A DNA stretch of 64,000 nucleotides from Parapristionchus giblindavisi (lineage: Eukaryota; Nematoda; Chromadorea; Rhabditida; Diplogasteridae), in the NCBI GenBank assembly GCA_943737045.1, contig CALSFV010000319.1, positions 62,001-126,000 on the forward strand, written 5' to 3'. A program made the translations under genes and the position numbers. A model generated the notes under the pieces. That model saw only the letters and a list, made by a program, of their open reading frames with translations, searched no databases and was not told where the DNA came from. Below are positions 35,009 to 48,908 of this stretch, in pieces (the stretch's first letter is position 1; each line of letters opens with the position of its first letter).

Positions 35009-37659
35009 ATGTGGCTGCAGATCTTCGCTCTACTCCTCATCGCGAAAGGTTTGCCTTTGTCCTTATCGCATTTACCTGAATAAAATTCTTCAACACATAC
35101 ATCTCTTGTGAAAAACCTAATTTCATCATTTTCTTTAGTATTTTTAGACGCAGAGAAGTTTCGTTCGGGAAACAAAAAAGTTGCACAGTTTTTATTCTAA
35201 TTTAGGAAAAATTTCTATTATATAGTAGAGAACATGACAGTAAAGTTTCGAATAATTCTTAAAAAAATAATTTGCAAGCATTCCAGAGGCTTCTTCATTC
35301 GTTTATAGTTGCAATGCTGTTAAAAACAAGGTTGGAGTCGTTTCATCATAGTAAATTTACAGTTATCCGTGTTTGTAAATGATATTTTTGATAAAGACCC
35401 ATTACAGTTCATTGTTTCAGTTGATTGAAGATTACTTACCCATCCCGGCAATCTACGGATGTGTGGTCTTGCAGGAAAAGGTGAGTCTTAGCATGAACCC
35501 GATCTAACTCTCCGCTCTAGCCAGATTTTTTTTATTTATGAGATGGCGTTTTCATAACGGAGATTCAAGTTTGCTTGTGTTGAGCCTTTAATATATGCTT
35601 TATTTTTCAGATGGTTGCGAATTTTATCGACTTTGTATATCTCTTCGACGAGGAAAATGATGTGCAATACAGGTTTTCTATGGTTACATATTCTCAACAT
35701 GTCTTGACACGTTTGAAAAAATCATTTGACATGTTTTCATTCATCATATACTCATATACCATTGTATATTGATCATTGTGCAATCTCCCGTGTGTTTTCA
35801 AATATGTTCTTAACACGTTACAACGTGTTTACTTATTTTCAGTCTCAATTACGTGTTCAAACAGCCTGGTCACTGCATGAAAGGGGCGGGTTTATGGAGA
35901 ATCAGACAAAACAAAGACAAAGTTGACTGTACAAATTATGAGCTCACGTTGCTCTTCACTTCAAGCCCACCTAATGTCGTTGCTGCTTATGAAAGTGTAT
36001 GCTCATTTGTTCTTTTTTTCTAGAAACTTACCCGACGTTCCTCTTCATATCAGTACTATTTCGGTACTTCTCTGTGTTTTGGCCCAGAACAGTTGCAATT
36101 CTAATGCACACTCATTTTGACCTTGATAGATCGATAGAGCATAATGAATGAAATAGAATTCATAAATTACCCTAGCCAAGAACAGAGAAGTGATATTTAT
36201 GCACATTAAAAATATAAATTAAATTGATTAAAATCTCATTTTGTGTATTTAGAACAATATCTTCAGCGGAGGGGAGTTAACGCTAGTCAATCCTGAGGGA
36301 GGAATTGGCATTACTACAACTTGCCAGAAGGTTTGGCTTTTTGCAGCATGCCCAAATCTCCCATTCCTGACTTATACTGTTGCGATTTAACTAAAACAAG
36401 ATCATAATAAACATACTTTATTTGGAGATTAGTGGATCAAAAATAGTTTCTATCTTTTTCCCGAATTTTTCAAGGATACAATTCGAGAAGTTATTCGAAC
36501 TTGCAGGGAACCATATCCGTATATGAAGGAATAGGAAATGATGAAAATGAAGATCTGATTCTTCAAGTCAAGGAAGATCAGTATGTTTTCTTTTTTTTCC
36601 TCGAGTTTTTTTCGTAATAGTACTGTTCGGATAGAATGATAGAGATTCATCGCACGAATCGTGGCGGGAGTCAATCATGCCAACTCGAGGGTCTCCTTCT
36701 ACAGGGTACATACCGAGCTAATTTGAAACTCTCCGCCGTTTTCAATATTCTCCCGCTTCCCTTGTCTACGAAATTCTCTAAAAATACTTATGCTGAGAGT
36801 AAAATTAGCTTAGGGTGTGCATTTAAACGTCATGAATATATGCAACATGACTGTGTGTTTTGAGCATATCTCATTATAATGAATGTTTCTCTCTATGTTC
36901 AATATTGATGCGTCCTAATATTTGGTGTTTATAAATACTCTTTGATTTTATAAATTATTGGTGCTGACTTTTACAATAATTGACCTTTCCAGATGTTTCA
37001 AGCAAAATCATTACTTCGCTTACGACACTGTGATGACAATTCGAAAGAGTGACAATGCTGACATTTCGTATACAGTCACTACTGACAGCGACTATTGTAA
37101 GCATTAAAGGCTAATTTTACTCCCCGCATTGACAATCCTCTCTCATAGACAAAGATAGCGTGAGAGCATTGCAGTGCTGGGAGTTGGGAAAATTAGCTTG
37201 AGTTGTCTATTTAATAATATTGAATATGAGGAAGACATGTTCTGCAAAAAAAAAAACTGAATTCATGATATGAAAACCCTTCTTTTCAAATTTTATGGTC
37301 ATTTCTTAAGATGGGTTGAGACACGTCCCCTGTGAGCCAAAATTCATTCATAAATTTTATAACGAAAAAAAAAGAATTTTTAAATTTGTTTAAAAATTCA
37401 AATTTATATTCGAAGTTTCTTTTTAAAACAATTAAACCGCGTCCCTTGTCAGACACAGTTGCTATCGGACAACCAGCGACGTTGATGGCAACGGGATTAA
37501 GTGATGATATGATAAACACCAGACTAACGGACTTAAATGCACAGTTCAGTTGGATCACGAATAGGTCAGATTTATGATTAACTCGGGTTTGTTCGTGGTT
37601 TTGGCTTTTGCAATTGTGGACAACTCATAATTATCGCGTAGTCTACTCTCCACCCCCCC

Positions 37660-37702
<43 letters not shown>

Positions 37703-37703
37703 C

Positions 37704-37760
<57 letters not shown>

Positions 37761-40700
37761 TTTATCAAATCATGCAATAGATGCTCAGATGAGGATGGGT
37801 CTATTCATCATAGGTTGCATTCCACCAGTGCCCAAATTTTGCATAATTCTTGACATGGTTGATAAACGCGATCTTTCCAAGATCCGCAGAATAAACTCTC
37901 CTCGTTTTACACACTGTCACTCCTGTTTCCCTTTCTTTTCGTGACGCTTGAATGTTAATTCAGTGGGTCGTCCCTGGACGTAAATGGATTCATTCAATTC
38001 GATAGTGGTTCGCCTGCATGGCTCGGATTCGTCGCTGTTAATGCCAATGGAATAAATAGTGCGTCAAGGTAAGCTGCATAATGTTCACTACAATCATTCC
38101 GCTTATGTGAAAAAAGTTTCACAAGGCTTTAGGAATATAAAAGAAACAAGGATATCAGGTCACCCACAGCATAGTTTTGTCTAGGTAATGTAAAATTACT
38201 ATATCTATATTTTAAAGAAGTCAGAAAAAGACGCAGGATGAAATTAAACTGTTTTTCAGCTTTAGCATGTCGTCCGACTTGTCATTTTCCCTAGATGACG
38301 TCGTCGCACTACAGGTTTGTAATTTTGTAATACAGTGCTGTAGCACCGGCACCCACAAGCCAATTTTAGACTTTCCGCTCTGGTCACACATTCTCGCTTT
38401 CTTGGTCTACGAGAGAGTATTGCCAATGCGGAGAGTAAAATTAGCTTGTGGTGTGCCTTTAAATTTAGCATATCTGGATTGATTTCAGGTTCACTACACG
38501 ACAACATATTTAAAGCCTGAAGACGTTTGGAAGAACAATGACACATTCGTGATTACAATCACCTCTAGAGGTCAAATATCGAAACTAGCTACCAACTAGA
38601 TTGAGATTTTTTAAATCACTAAATTTGAGCACGGCTAAGACTCTGAGCTTTGATTATACCGCAACAATGCATCAGAAACTAATGCCAATACTCATGTCTC
38701 ATGTCATACCATTGTCAGTGCTGCAAGATCTGCGCCTTGTAACAAGTTATTTTCAATGTTACCACAAGTACACTATTCCAGACAAGACCGATTCCACATT
38801 GCCTCCACCTTCAACATCAACAACGACGAAGGCTACGGTTTCGTCTTCTACTCGAGGGGCGTCTGACAATACCGATGCGACTTCAACTACGACTCCGCTA
38901 GCAACCACAACTACGACTGTGAGAACACCCGTGTCTGGTCAGTGCTGTATTAGCCTTCCGCAAACTCTATTATCAATGTAATGCATTTATCTTATCCGCG
39001 CTCATGTTTACCGCATTGTGTTATATTCATATATACCGGAGAAACTGTTAGATTATTCCTTAATTTTATCTACATCTGAAGACGCGATGTTTAACTAAGA
39101 GAAAATTAAGTATTCGAAATGTTTCTCTATCCCCTGTTTACAAATAATGCGAATTGTCATTTGAAGATAAAATATTCTTCACAATAAGTGTACATACATT
39201 TCAGAATCCTCATCATACTGCGCCTGTGGCCTGGACGAGGACGGTCTCGCGGGCGACTGGTCACGGCGGATCTGGCTGGATATCGTCATAATCATCGATA
39301 CGTCGATGGCCATGGGAAGGGATGGAGTGGATGAGGTAATTTCTTTTCGAAAATAGGGGAATACTCACAACTGGCGGCTAATTCTTTCATGGATATTAGG
39401 TAGTGAAAATATTTTCTGATATCTGGCTGTAATTTATCTAATTTCTGTAATTTCTTGCAAACAAAGGAAGATGCTAAATGATGATTATGCGGAGTTCCTT
39501 AATTTATCTCGCAAAAGTTCATTAATTTCCTAGGCATCTGCTATCGTCGAGTCGTTCATTAGCTCCATGAATCTCGATTCCAGTGATGCCAACAATAAGA
39601 TGTATTCAAGAGTAGGGCTCATCGGGTTATCGAACACAGTTGAGGTAAGTTAAAGATTTTTCTAAATGTTATTATTATTTTTTTTATTTTTAATAATACA
39701 TATTTATCAGATATTGTACAACCTCAATATGACCAGCGATTCTGAAGTTGAGCTAACGCCATCTAAATTCTATGAAGTTGACTTTACCTTGTATGTTTGG
39801 CTTTAAAAACCGCAAAAATTAAATGAATTTCTGCGATCCGTCGCTTTCGTGTGTTATTTGAGAGGCAATCTCAACGGATCAAGTGAACTTAGCCTGGCAC
39901 CAGGGCTGGGATTTTTTGATTTTGATTTTTTGAATTTTTTGAATTGTTTGACCATTTCAAAAAATTCAAAATCAAAAATTTTTTTTGAATTTTTCTCAAA
40001 AAATAAAAAAAAATTAAATGTAAAAAAGAATCATTAAAACGACAAAAAGTGAAACATTTGTGGAAATTTGTGACAACATTTGACAAAACTTGACAAAATT
40101 CCCATTTTTATAATTTTTCACGGTCTTGATGAAAAGGATTCGAAGGGTTTTAGTGTGTATTAGTATGCCCAATGCACTGAAGTAGAATTTTTAAAAAGTG
40201 AAAAAATTATTGTATCTTGTTTTTCATGTTTCAGAATTCGGTTAATTGCATAATTGACTGTTTTAACCACATTTCAGGCAAAAATGATGTGTCTGAATTG
40301 CTTATTATCATTTTAAACAAAGTAAAGAATTTTGTCAAAAATTTTTTGAATTCAAAAATTTTTTGAGCCATTTTTTGAATTTTTTGAAATTATTTTCAAA
40401 AAATCCCAGCCCTGCTTGGCACAGCTTGATAATGACATGAATAGATTTTAACAAATATACGTTGAGTACGATGGTCCCCTTCAGGAAATTCTCAAAATCA
40501 AAATATGCGATTAAGCCAAAATATTGAGTTTCATGATTTCTCAGGAAGACCACGGTCCTCAGCGTAGTCGAGCTATAATAGATACAATTGTGTGACATGT
40601 CATATTTTCGCTATATCGCAGTGTCGAACCAGCTGCCTCTCATAGTATAAGAGAGCTTGACAATAACATTAACATTGATATTGACAGAGCTTGACATCGA

Positions 40701-42997
40701 GACATTGATGACAAGTTTTTTTTATTTCAGCGGCTTCCAAACGGCCCTGCAGATGTTCAGGGAGGGCAGATACATGGACAATTATCGATCAATGGCCAAA
40801 CAAGTGATCTACGTTGTGACGAACTCAGCACCGTAAGTCCTGGGATTCAAGCATATTATTGATTTTTTAAAAATTTAAAATTTCAGAAATATGAATATGA
40901 ATGGAGTGAACGAGTTCAAAGCGAGTGGAGGAACCATCATAGTTTCAGGTATGTTCTCTTTCAAGAGTCGAAAAAATAAGGAAAAAAAGTAGAGAATGTG
41001 AAAAACGATTTACGATTTTTCTTTTTTTTCATTTTTTGTGAGTCGTTAACTTTCGCTACTACTGAACAACTTCTGAAATACTTCGAACAGAATGAAACAA
41101 CGAAGTTAGAGTGCTAAAGTGGACAGCGCGTTCTCTTCATTTCTGTTCTTGATTGCTGAATTGAAAATGAGCGATTTAGGACAAATGAGACTGTAAAGGG
41201 ATTCGGCTGAACGGTTTACTCTTGTCGCTTTAGCTGTTCGACATAATGTATACAAACCAGAGAGATTCAGTCCTTTAATCAGAAAAAAATCCTGCAGATT
41301 TCATCGAGGAAGGGCAAGTTCCTGAAGATGCTTTGATGAACTTGGCGTCGCCCGGATTCTTCTTTACCCGTCTTACGAATGACTACAATTACAATCTAAA
41401 GCTGTTCTGCGACAGTAAGCTTTCCATACTGTCAATAATAAAAAATGTAAATATTGATGTTTTTTTTGGTAAATATTGGTAAAATGTAGATGTCGTGATC
41501 GCTATTTGATCGTTATAACAATTCTAGAAATCGATCATGATATATTAAAATTGTATGATATTAAATATTCTTGCAGTCAACTGCTTCTGTAATCCTGGTC
41601 TACATCCATTCTCCGACTCTACGAAAAGTCCCTACCAGTCAGCCAATCGTATGTTTCAATCAATATATAGCATCAAAATACCCGCTACCCCATACTCGCT
41701 ATGCAAATCCATCGCAATCATCTTCAAATCATTTAGAAGGCTTTCCTATTTTTATTTAAAAAAAAACTTTACAAAATCACTTTACAATCGTTACAATACA
41801 ATTCATTTTCTATATCACTTCATTATCATCATTGTACTTATTCATCATCACACGTTTCATTGTATATTCATGAATACGTGTTATAATTACTATTATTCTA
41901 TTCCAGGCGGTTGCTATCACGTAGGAGCTGTCGGGGTGACATATAACAGTGCTGTCAAAATATGCGAGATGGAGGACGCTCAACTAGTGTCTATTCACGA
42001 TGATGAAAAGCAGTTCTTCCTGACCGGATGTAAATATTTTGTATTTATTGATTTATCTTTTTCTTAACAGTAACACCTTTCTATTATATATTTTTTCTGT
42101 TAATAATGTCTTTTTTTGACAAAGGATATTGAAATACGATTTGATGATAATCGAAACTATGCCGATTTTTTGTTTGAAATTCGGTTTTTCGTTTTTTTTT
42201 TCATGAAAATCTATGAATCGATAAGAAGTAAATATTCTTTCAGTGATTTCAACAGTCGGCATACGGCTAAAGTACTGGATCGGTCTGGAGAATGTCGACA
42301 ATCGATGGATATGGATTGATAATGTAAGAAATTTAAAAAAAAATTGAATCGAAAACATCCACCTCTGACATTCTTGCCTGGTGTTTATTGTTTTTTTGTA
42401 TTGTGTTTCCCATCTATGTAGCCATATCGTGAATTACAGTTTCTTTGTGTTTTTTGAACGCTTAAAAGGATGAGAGTTTTCTCTGGTGAGATCTTTGACG
42501 GGTGTCCCTATCCTATTAGTCACGTCAATGAAAGTTTTGAAATTCATATTTTCAGTCAACCGTTCCATATGACAATTGGGATACCTCCGATGACCAACCG
42601 AATACGGCCGACAACAAATACATGTGCACTTATGCCGCGCAAACAGTAGGATTCACTACTGAATGGTCAGGATTATTTCGGTTTAGATCCGTAAAACCGT
42701 CAAACCATAAAACCTTAAACCATGAAACCATTTAACCATAAAACCATTAAACCGTGAACTATTTTTAAAAAAACATAAAAAGCAAATCATGACCAAGAAG
42801 AACCTGTTCGCTTGCAATTGTTAGGTTGATGTGAGTGAGTAATTCCGATGGCTTCAACTTAAATTATTGAAAAATAGTACTGTTTTATTGTTGGAAGCAG
42901 TTTTTATCTATTCAGGTACGCTGCAAACTGTGCCGCGGGCAATTACTACATTTGCGAGAGCGCCCCGTGCTCTACCGAGAAATACTGTGATTATTGA
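35009..42997 (+). CDS. secreted beta-domain / vWA / C-type lectin protein (CLEC-like)
   Basis: Twenty-three exons join in frame to 713 aa, from 35,009-35,048 and 35,431-35,480 through 42,916-42,997. Signal peptide MWLQIFALLLIA. Residues 15-300 form beta-rich, CUB-like modules (for example SGGELTLVNPEGG, ISVYEG, HYFAYDTVMTI; assignment weak). A Thr/Ser/Pro-rich linker spans 306-357. A vWA domain (about 375-558) has its metal site as D389-T-S391-M-A393 instead of DxSxS. The C-type lectin domain (583-713) starts GCYHVG, has WIGL, QPN in place of EPN, and WYA where WND is usual, so classical Ca-dependent sugar binding is doubtful. vWA plus lectin fusions are common among nematode CLEC proteins. 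Exon 2 uses an AAG acceptor; the nearby CAG (35,420) would break frame. Confidence 0.85.
37640..37760. repeat. CAAT microsatellite
   Basis: About 25 tandem CAAT units, with one interruption, in an intron of the lectin gene; preceded by a short C run. Confidence 0.95.
38354..38462. repeat. intronic MITE in lectin gene
   Basis: Core CTTTCCGCTCTGGTCACAC mirrored by AGTATTGCCAATGCGGAGAG, ending TTAGCTTGTGGTGTGCCTTT. It occupies most of the 174-bp intron 38,315-38,488. Confidence 0.75.
39901..40414. mobile_element. hAT-type foldback, TTTTTTGAAT family
   Basis: Starts CAGGGCTGGGATTTTTTGA and ends TCCCAGCCCTG. The 8-bp flanks CCTGGCAC (39,893-39,900) and CTTGGCAC (40,415-40,422) differ at one base. 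Edges are runs of short AAAATTTTTTGAATT-like units. Lies in an intron between vWA exons; no transposase ORF. Confidence 0.8.
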
Positions 42998-43821
42998 AGT
43001 GCTTGCAATTCCTGATAAATTCTTCATTTCACACTGCGAATCACAAACGATTGAGTGTTAGTGAAACGCGATGTCAGCAACCGCGAAATACAATTGCTCC
43101 TGATGAATGTAATAATAATAATAATATTTATACGTATTCGTGCATATATAATGAAAGGCGTGTGATGAAAGGAACAGAAATGTAAACGTTACAATAAGAA
43201 TTTCAAAATTAAATCACATATTTTGAAGGCATGAATATGTTGACCATAGGTCTTTCACCCATTGAGTGATCGATCTGAATGGTTAGGGTTGACAATGAAG
43301 AAGAGCGAAGAAATGTGCTGAGAGAAAGATAAGAGATAAGTCAAAATCTGCATATTGGAATGAATACGTGGATATTCTCCCGTTGAACTAACAAGAAAAA
43401 AAGATAAAGAAGATCCTTTATCAAAAGATGAAAGATGAAGAAGACAAAGCCGATGAAGATTTCTCTATCTAGAGTTTGGAAGATAAAAAAAACAAGGAAG
43501 AATTTCGCTAGCGAAAGAATAGTAGATATCTTTTTTCAAAAGATGAAAAGCGCGCGATCCCGTTCGTGATTTTTTCAACCATATCTAGAGCGAACCCTGA
43601 CTATCAGAGATTGCATAAAAGACACGCGGCTGTATCCCCTAGCCACAACCATGTTCTCTACCTTCTCTTCTCTATCGCTTGACACTTTCGCTTTCACTCT
43701 TAACTTACTTTCTCGTTTGAGTATTTTTGTACCATAACATTATATATTTTACCTGTTACTGTACATAATTGATTGTTTCAACAGAATTTTAACTTTATAT
43801 TATGTAATTTCAGATTTAAAT
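42998..43821. other. spacer between lectin gene and Cys-module gene
   Basis: AT-rich, with an ATA/TAA run near 43,112-43,130 that may contain the lectin gene's 3' end. Purine-rich GAAGA tracts at 43,390-43,510. A TTTCAG acceptor ends at 43,813, nine bases before the next start codon. No gene seen. Confidence 0.4.
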
Positions 43822-46800
43822 ATGATGCTAGTAAGCATTTTAATGAGCTTAGCTTCCCTGGGATTTGCATGCTTACCCGCTCGTCCTTCTGACGGTAAGT
43901 TCGATGGAAATTCAGAAGAAAAATATGAGTCTTTTTAAACAATTAAAATGCTAATTTTATATTAAAATAATCAATTTTCGCATGCAAGACATGAACCAAT
44001 AAAACACGATTTTCAAAAATTTCTTTTGTATTATTTTTGCAATGAACTTTCAACCCTGGCTACGGTATTCCCAGATAGAGAAAAATAGAAAAGTCACAAA
44101 ATTCTTTATTTCGATAACAAATGAGAGAAAAGCGATATGAAATTAGCAAGGGCTGATGGAGGTCCGTCGGGTTATCTGGAAATCGGTTGAATTCAGCGGG
44201 GAAATGAGATGTTCTGTAATGAGTCCATCGTACTTTCCAGAATTACCATGTCCATCTCCTCCTGTATTCAAGGAAGCCGACGGCGACATAATGGGCGCAA
44301 CGGTAATTTCAGAGGATTTCGTGATGACCATGGACAAAGGAACGACGGTTTGTATTAGAGACGGCTATACTTGGTTGCCGGCCAGCAATGATTGCGGGCC
44401 CGGAACTCCTGTAAAGCCAACGCTATTATGCATGTTGAGCAATTTATGGATAATTCGAATCTTATGTACATTTGTATAACGAAAGTGCATCGAGAACTGT
44501 TTAAAATATTTTCAGACCTTGTCTTGTCCGAATTCAAAAATGATAGCTGTGGTCGGCGGAATGACTTATGGAGGGTCGTATGAGGGACATACTCTGTCCT
44601 GCGCGTTCGTTTAATAGTTTAAAGGACAAAAAGTATAATATATATTCATTCAGTCCGAACACTGGTAGATGGATGCTAACTAATGATAAAGGAATGCCTT
44701 CCCAAATCGGCAGCGACACGTTATACAAGTGTGGAACGGGTAAGTACACACAGTGGAATAAGTGCACTCCACAGAACACTGTCCTGATAAAAAATGACGC
44801 AAAAAGCGTTAAATATAGTATTTCAGAATAAATTATTGTGTACTGTGGAGTACATTTTTTCTCCAAAAAAAATTGTAAAAGAAAGAAAAAAGAGGCGAGG
44901 GAGTTTGTAAAGCGAGGAGAGGTATCCTTTCTTTTAGTGACTTTTAAACAGCACAATAAAACGTAATGAGCGTTGGCATGATTCGAAAAATTATGAGACA
45001 TGAAGATATGTACTATATAATTTTTAAAGTTCAAGAAATTTTCGAGACTCGATACTATTATAGGGACTATGATAGTAAAAATATCTCATTTAGTAATGGG
45101 CTGTCCGGATCTCGCTCTGATAACGTTCACTGGATCTGCTCCTCCCGGTACACAAGAGGAAATGATGGACACGACTCTCATGGGGGAAGATACGGTTTGT
45201 TCGACAATTCAGTATCTAATTCAATATGAAAACTATACACTAAACAGCTGACACAGTTCACCGCGCAACTTAAGGTTTACCCCGAGCACATTTGAAACTT
45301 TGAAACTCTCCACTCTGGCCACACTCTCTAGCTTTCGTTGTCTGCGAGAGAGAGAGTGTGGATAGAGAAGAGAGTAAAATTAGCTCGGAATATGCCTTTG
45401 AATCTCACCTTTAAATATGTTTCTAGGTTGTCGAATGTTCCGATTCTACTGCCGATCTATACGACATGTCAGATGCAACAAAACCGAAGAAAGTAACGGG
45501 GGAAATATCGTGCAAGTAAGTTTTTTTTAAAACTCCTTATTTCTCACATAACTTATGGTTGAAATTGGTTGAACATTTTTTACATCTTAAATAAGTTACT
45601 AACACAACCCATTCCGCAGTCTCTCCCTTTCTTTATTTCACTATAATTGCTGATCATCGTCAATCTACAAAAAAAGCAAAAACTCCCTCTCACTACGGAA
45701 TTCTTTCAACATCATTGTTGATGATTTCCCTTATTTATAAGGGAAGAATTCAGTACTGACAATGAGTCTTTTCTCGGAAATAATTCTCTTAGAGATAGCG
45801 GTTTTTTCTGTGGGTGTAGTCTACAACAATACAATGCTCTCACAGAAAATTTCTTTGTTTATAAAGGAATTATTCCCTAGCAAATTCTCTTTTCGAAATT
45901 CTTCCATATAGATATGGGCATTCGATCTTATTGAGGGAATAGTAACGTAATGAGACGCTGCTAATTAATTTTCTTCTTTATCAAACACAGAACCATTGGG
46001 AATCCATTAGGGCCACCTTATATACAATAATATATCAGGAAAACATAATTTATTATAAATTATTATTTATTATAAATTTATTATAAATTTATTATAATTT
46101 AATTAATTAATCTATTTTATTACTTAATTTATTTTATAAAAGCTTCATCACATTCGTTGCAGGAAGGATGCAGGGCAATTCACGTACAAAGGTTCACCCG
46201 CCCAAACCATGATTTTCGCATGCTACAGCGGTATCAATTTTGAATATTATGGTTTTAAGATAATATTTATTATTATTCTTTTATCATAATATAATGATTA
46301 TGCTTTTTAAATGATTTCGCTATTTTTATGACAATTTTTTTACTCACCAGGCATGATAACCTGTAAGCCACCCGTTATTGCTACGAACATTTACGAGTAC
46401 TGCCCTGGTTTTTGGACGTGCAACACAATTTACTTTGACAATTCCGATATAACAAAAATCAGGTTGGTACTTAGTTTGAAGTTTAATATTTCAATTCTTC
46501 TGTTTTTTTTGCGATTTTTGCGATTCAATTTTTGCGCCTCGATAAATAAATAAATAAATTCTATCATATGCAGATGCAATGCTCCATATAAGGTGGCATA
46601 TCAGTATGGTAGCAGTTCAATTAAAGATGCTGATCAGGTTCGTAAAGGCAAGCCTAGAACTGAATTTACTCCCTGGCCAGGTCACACTTTCTCACAGACA
46701 AATAAAGTCTGGCATCAGAGCAGAGATTTTCAAATTCTCTCGGGGTGTCACTTTAGGATCAGGCAATGCTTTCTCATGAACAAAGAATGCGAGAGAACAT

Positions 46801-48482
46801 TGCCAGAGCGGTAGCCTTTTAAAAAATATCACGGTTATTCACGATTTTAAAGAAATATCTAATCTCACGTGTTTCGAGGGATAGGAAGAAAAAGTGTGGA
46901 CTTTCCGCATTATTTTTGAATCCTTGTTGATGATCCTATTGCAATCATTGATTTAGCTTGAATGTGTCAATTTGGAATGGATAAACTCAGATGACAAAAC
47001 TCCGGTTCCGAACCCCCACGTCACTTGCGCACATAAAAAAGGTAAGTATAGTACATCCTTATGATATGTTATAATATTATAACATAATATATTATTGTAA
47101 CACCATAATATAATATAAAATATTATTATAATATAACATATAATATGCCAATACTATAATATAATATATCAGTTTTTTTTATATTTAAGACACTGGTTGT
47201 ACCGCACTTGCTACGTATACCGGTGCTATTCCTGCTGGTATGATGAGTGATGGACAAGTAACGATTGACACTACAGGACTAGCATGTGGAGGATCTATTA
47301 TTTTGGTTGGTTGGCTCTATTACATTAGTTAATGATGTCGGTTAGTTCATCCTATGTAAATCTGTGTGTTTTAATTTTTAATATTTTTTTATAGTTTATA
47401 ATAATATTTATTATTGTTATATTATTATTATTGAGCGTATAAAAATCACTTGTTTTATATGTAGAAGAGAACTGTCCTGTTTTGCATCGTTCAGAAACTA
47501 TGCCGATCTCTTTTATATATCATATAGTGCGCGGCGAAGGTCAGCCGGGTTAGAGAGAGGCAGCGGAGAGACAATCGAGAGGCGGGGCGAGATGTAGAAG
47601 GCTACATCTCGCCGCGCCTCTCGATTGTGACTTCCGTTCGTTAGCACCGTTTGTCATTTTCTTATGCAAGTACATTTTATACGCACAATATTACATTATC
47701 ATAATTATTATTGTTCCAGGAGCTATTTGACCCAAGTGGAGTAGTAATAGTTGACAATCAGCAAGCATTTACGTGTAACACACAGACGTCAAAGTAACGT
47801 TATTAAATTTTTTTTTAAAACAAACAAAACATGTGCTCCAATAATTGGTTGAAAAATATTTCAGATGGGTGCACACAAATGGCTATACTCTCGATATGAA
47901 AGACAAGGTTAGTATTATTATATTTTGCAGACTCGGAACAATGCTTTCTTGAAAAGTTGCTCAAAGGAACATCCCGAGATCATTTTACTCTCCGCTCTGG
48001 TCACACTCTTTCGCTACCTTTTTCTACGTGAGATTGTCACCAGAGCGAACAGTTAAAATTGGTTCGGGGTGTGCCTTTGAAGAAGAACAAAACAGAAAAG
48101 ACTCTCATCATTTTGTATACTCTCTCGGTTCTTTTTTTCTTTTTACAGAATATTACGATGCATAAAATAGCTTTTGTGTGTTTCAGGTTTCTTGTGCTGA
48201 AGTGGATTCTTCTAACGGCACTCTTAACGGTTTTGTTTCAGTTACAATAGAATAAGTATATTTTCATATAATTAAGACTGTGAAATCAACGTAAAAAACG
48301 CTGACGGTGTCCTCCCAGTGCACATGACTGACAACCTAAAGTGCGCTTCCGGAATGATTACAGTAACCGATGGAACCACAATAATTACGACAGCTGAATT
48401 GAAATGTGTAAATTCCATGTTGATGTATACATTGAATGGAATGGAAATGCTAATTGCAAAGGGTGCTACTGTTGAATGCTAA
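43822..48482 (+). CDS. secreted protein of repeated cysteine modules
   Basis: Fifteen exons (43,822-43,894; 44,241-44,410; 44,516-44,604; 44,654-44,739; 45,094-45,194; 45,427-45,515; 46,163-46,230; 46,351-46,462; 46,574-46,637; 46,957-47,041; 47,190-47,305; 47,720-47,793; 47,865-47,907; 48,187-48,229; 48,277-48,482) join in frame to 472 aa. Signal peptide MMLVSILMSLASLGFA. The rest is about eight modules of 45-60 residues with a loose pattern C(P)...G..(T/S)..C...W...C, for example LSCPNSK, TLSCAPNTGRW, MGCPDL, VVECSD, LECVNLEW, VSCAEVD. No transmembrane segment. It resembles nematode extracellular Cys-repeat families of unknown function (DUF281/C6-like), but I cannot assign one. Exon 14 has an alternative end: reading through 48,229 reaches TAA at 48,252-48,254. 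Confidence 0.75.
45270..45408. repeat. intronic MITE in Cys-module gene
   Basis: Well preserved copy: CTCCACTCTGGCCACACTCT mirrored by AGAGAGTGTGGATAGAG, with AGCTCGG..TGCCTTTGAA end. Further copies in this gene at about 46,650-46,822 and 47,966-48,080. Confidence 0.75.
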
Positions 48483-48908
48483 GGTATTCTCATATTATTT
48501 TTGCGCGTCTAATAATAATTAGATGTTTTTTTAGATTCGTGAAAGCTCCGACTCTTGTATCTGGTACGAAAATGGTTTTCGGTTCATTAAAAACCCACGT
48601 TTTTTTTTTACTTTAAGCCTTATTGCTATTTTGCAAACAGTATTTCATCGTCTTTGGATTACTTTTGTTGTTTCACTTTATATTAATCTTTTCCATAATG
48701 TGCAAATATAATTACTAAATAAATATTTAATAATCAGAAAGATTTATTTGAATGCACAGAAATATTACCAAAACAGAGATTGAAGCAAAATAAGAACACT
48801 TTATAAATTATAATGGTTTTTATATTACTCCCGTAAACCGAGTCACAAATAAAGTTGAAAATTGAATTCACAATAAAAACATATAACTTAAAACTACAAA
48901 ATCGATAT
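48483..48908. other. 3' spacer between convergent genes
   Basis: AT-rich, AATAAA-like signals near 48,717-48,731 for the plus gene. No gene seen. Confidence 0.4.

Noticed and set aside
37608..37853. 81-aa ORF rich in Ser-Ile-Asn-Gln
   Set aside because: Translation of the CAAT microsatellite in an intron.
44534..45034. 166-aa minus ORF
   Set aside because: Antisense to exons 3-4 of the Cys-module gene and its introns; no motif.
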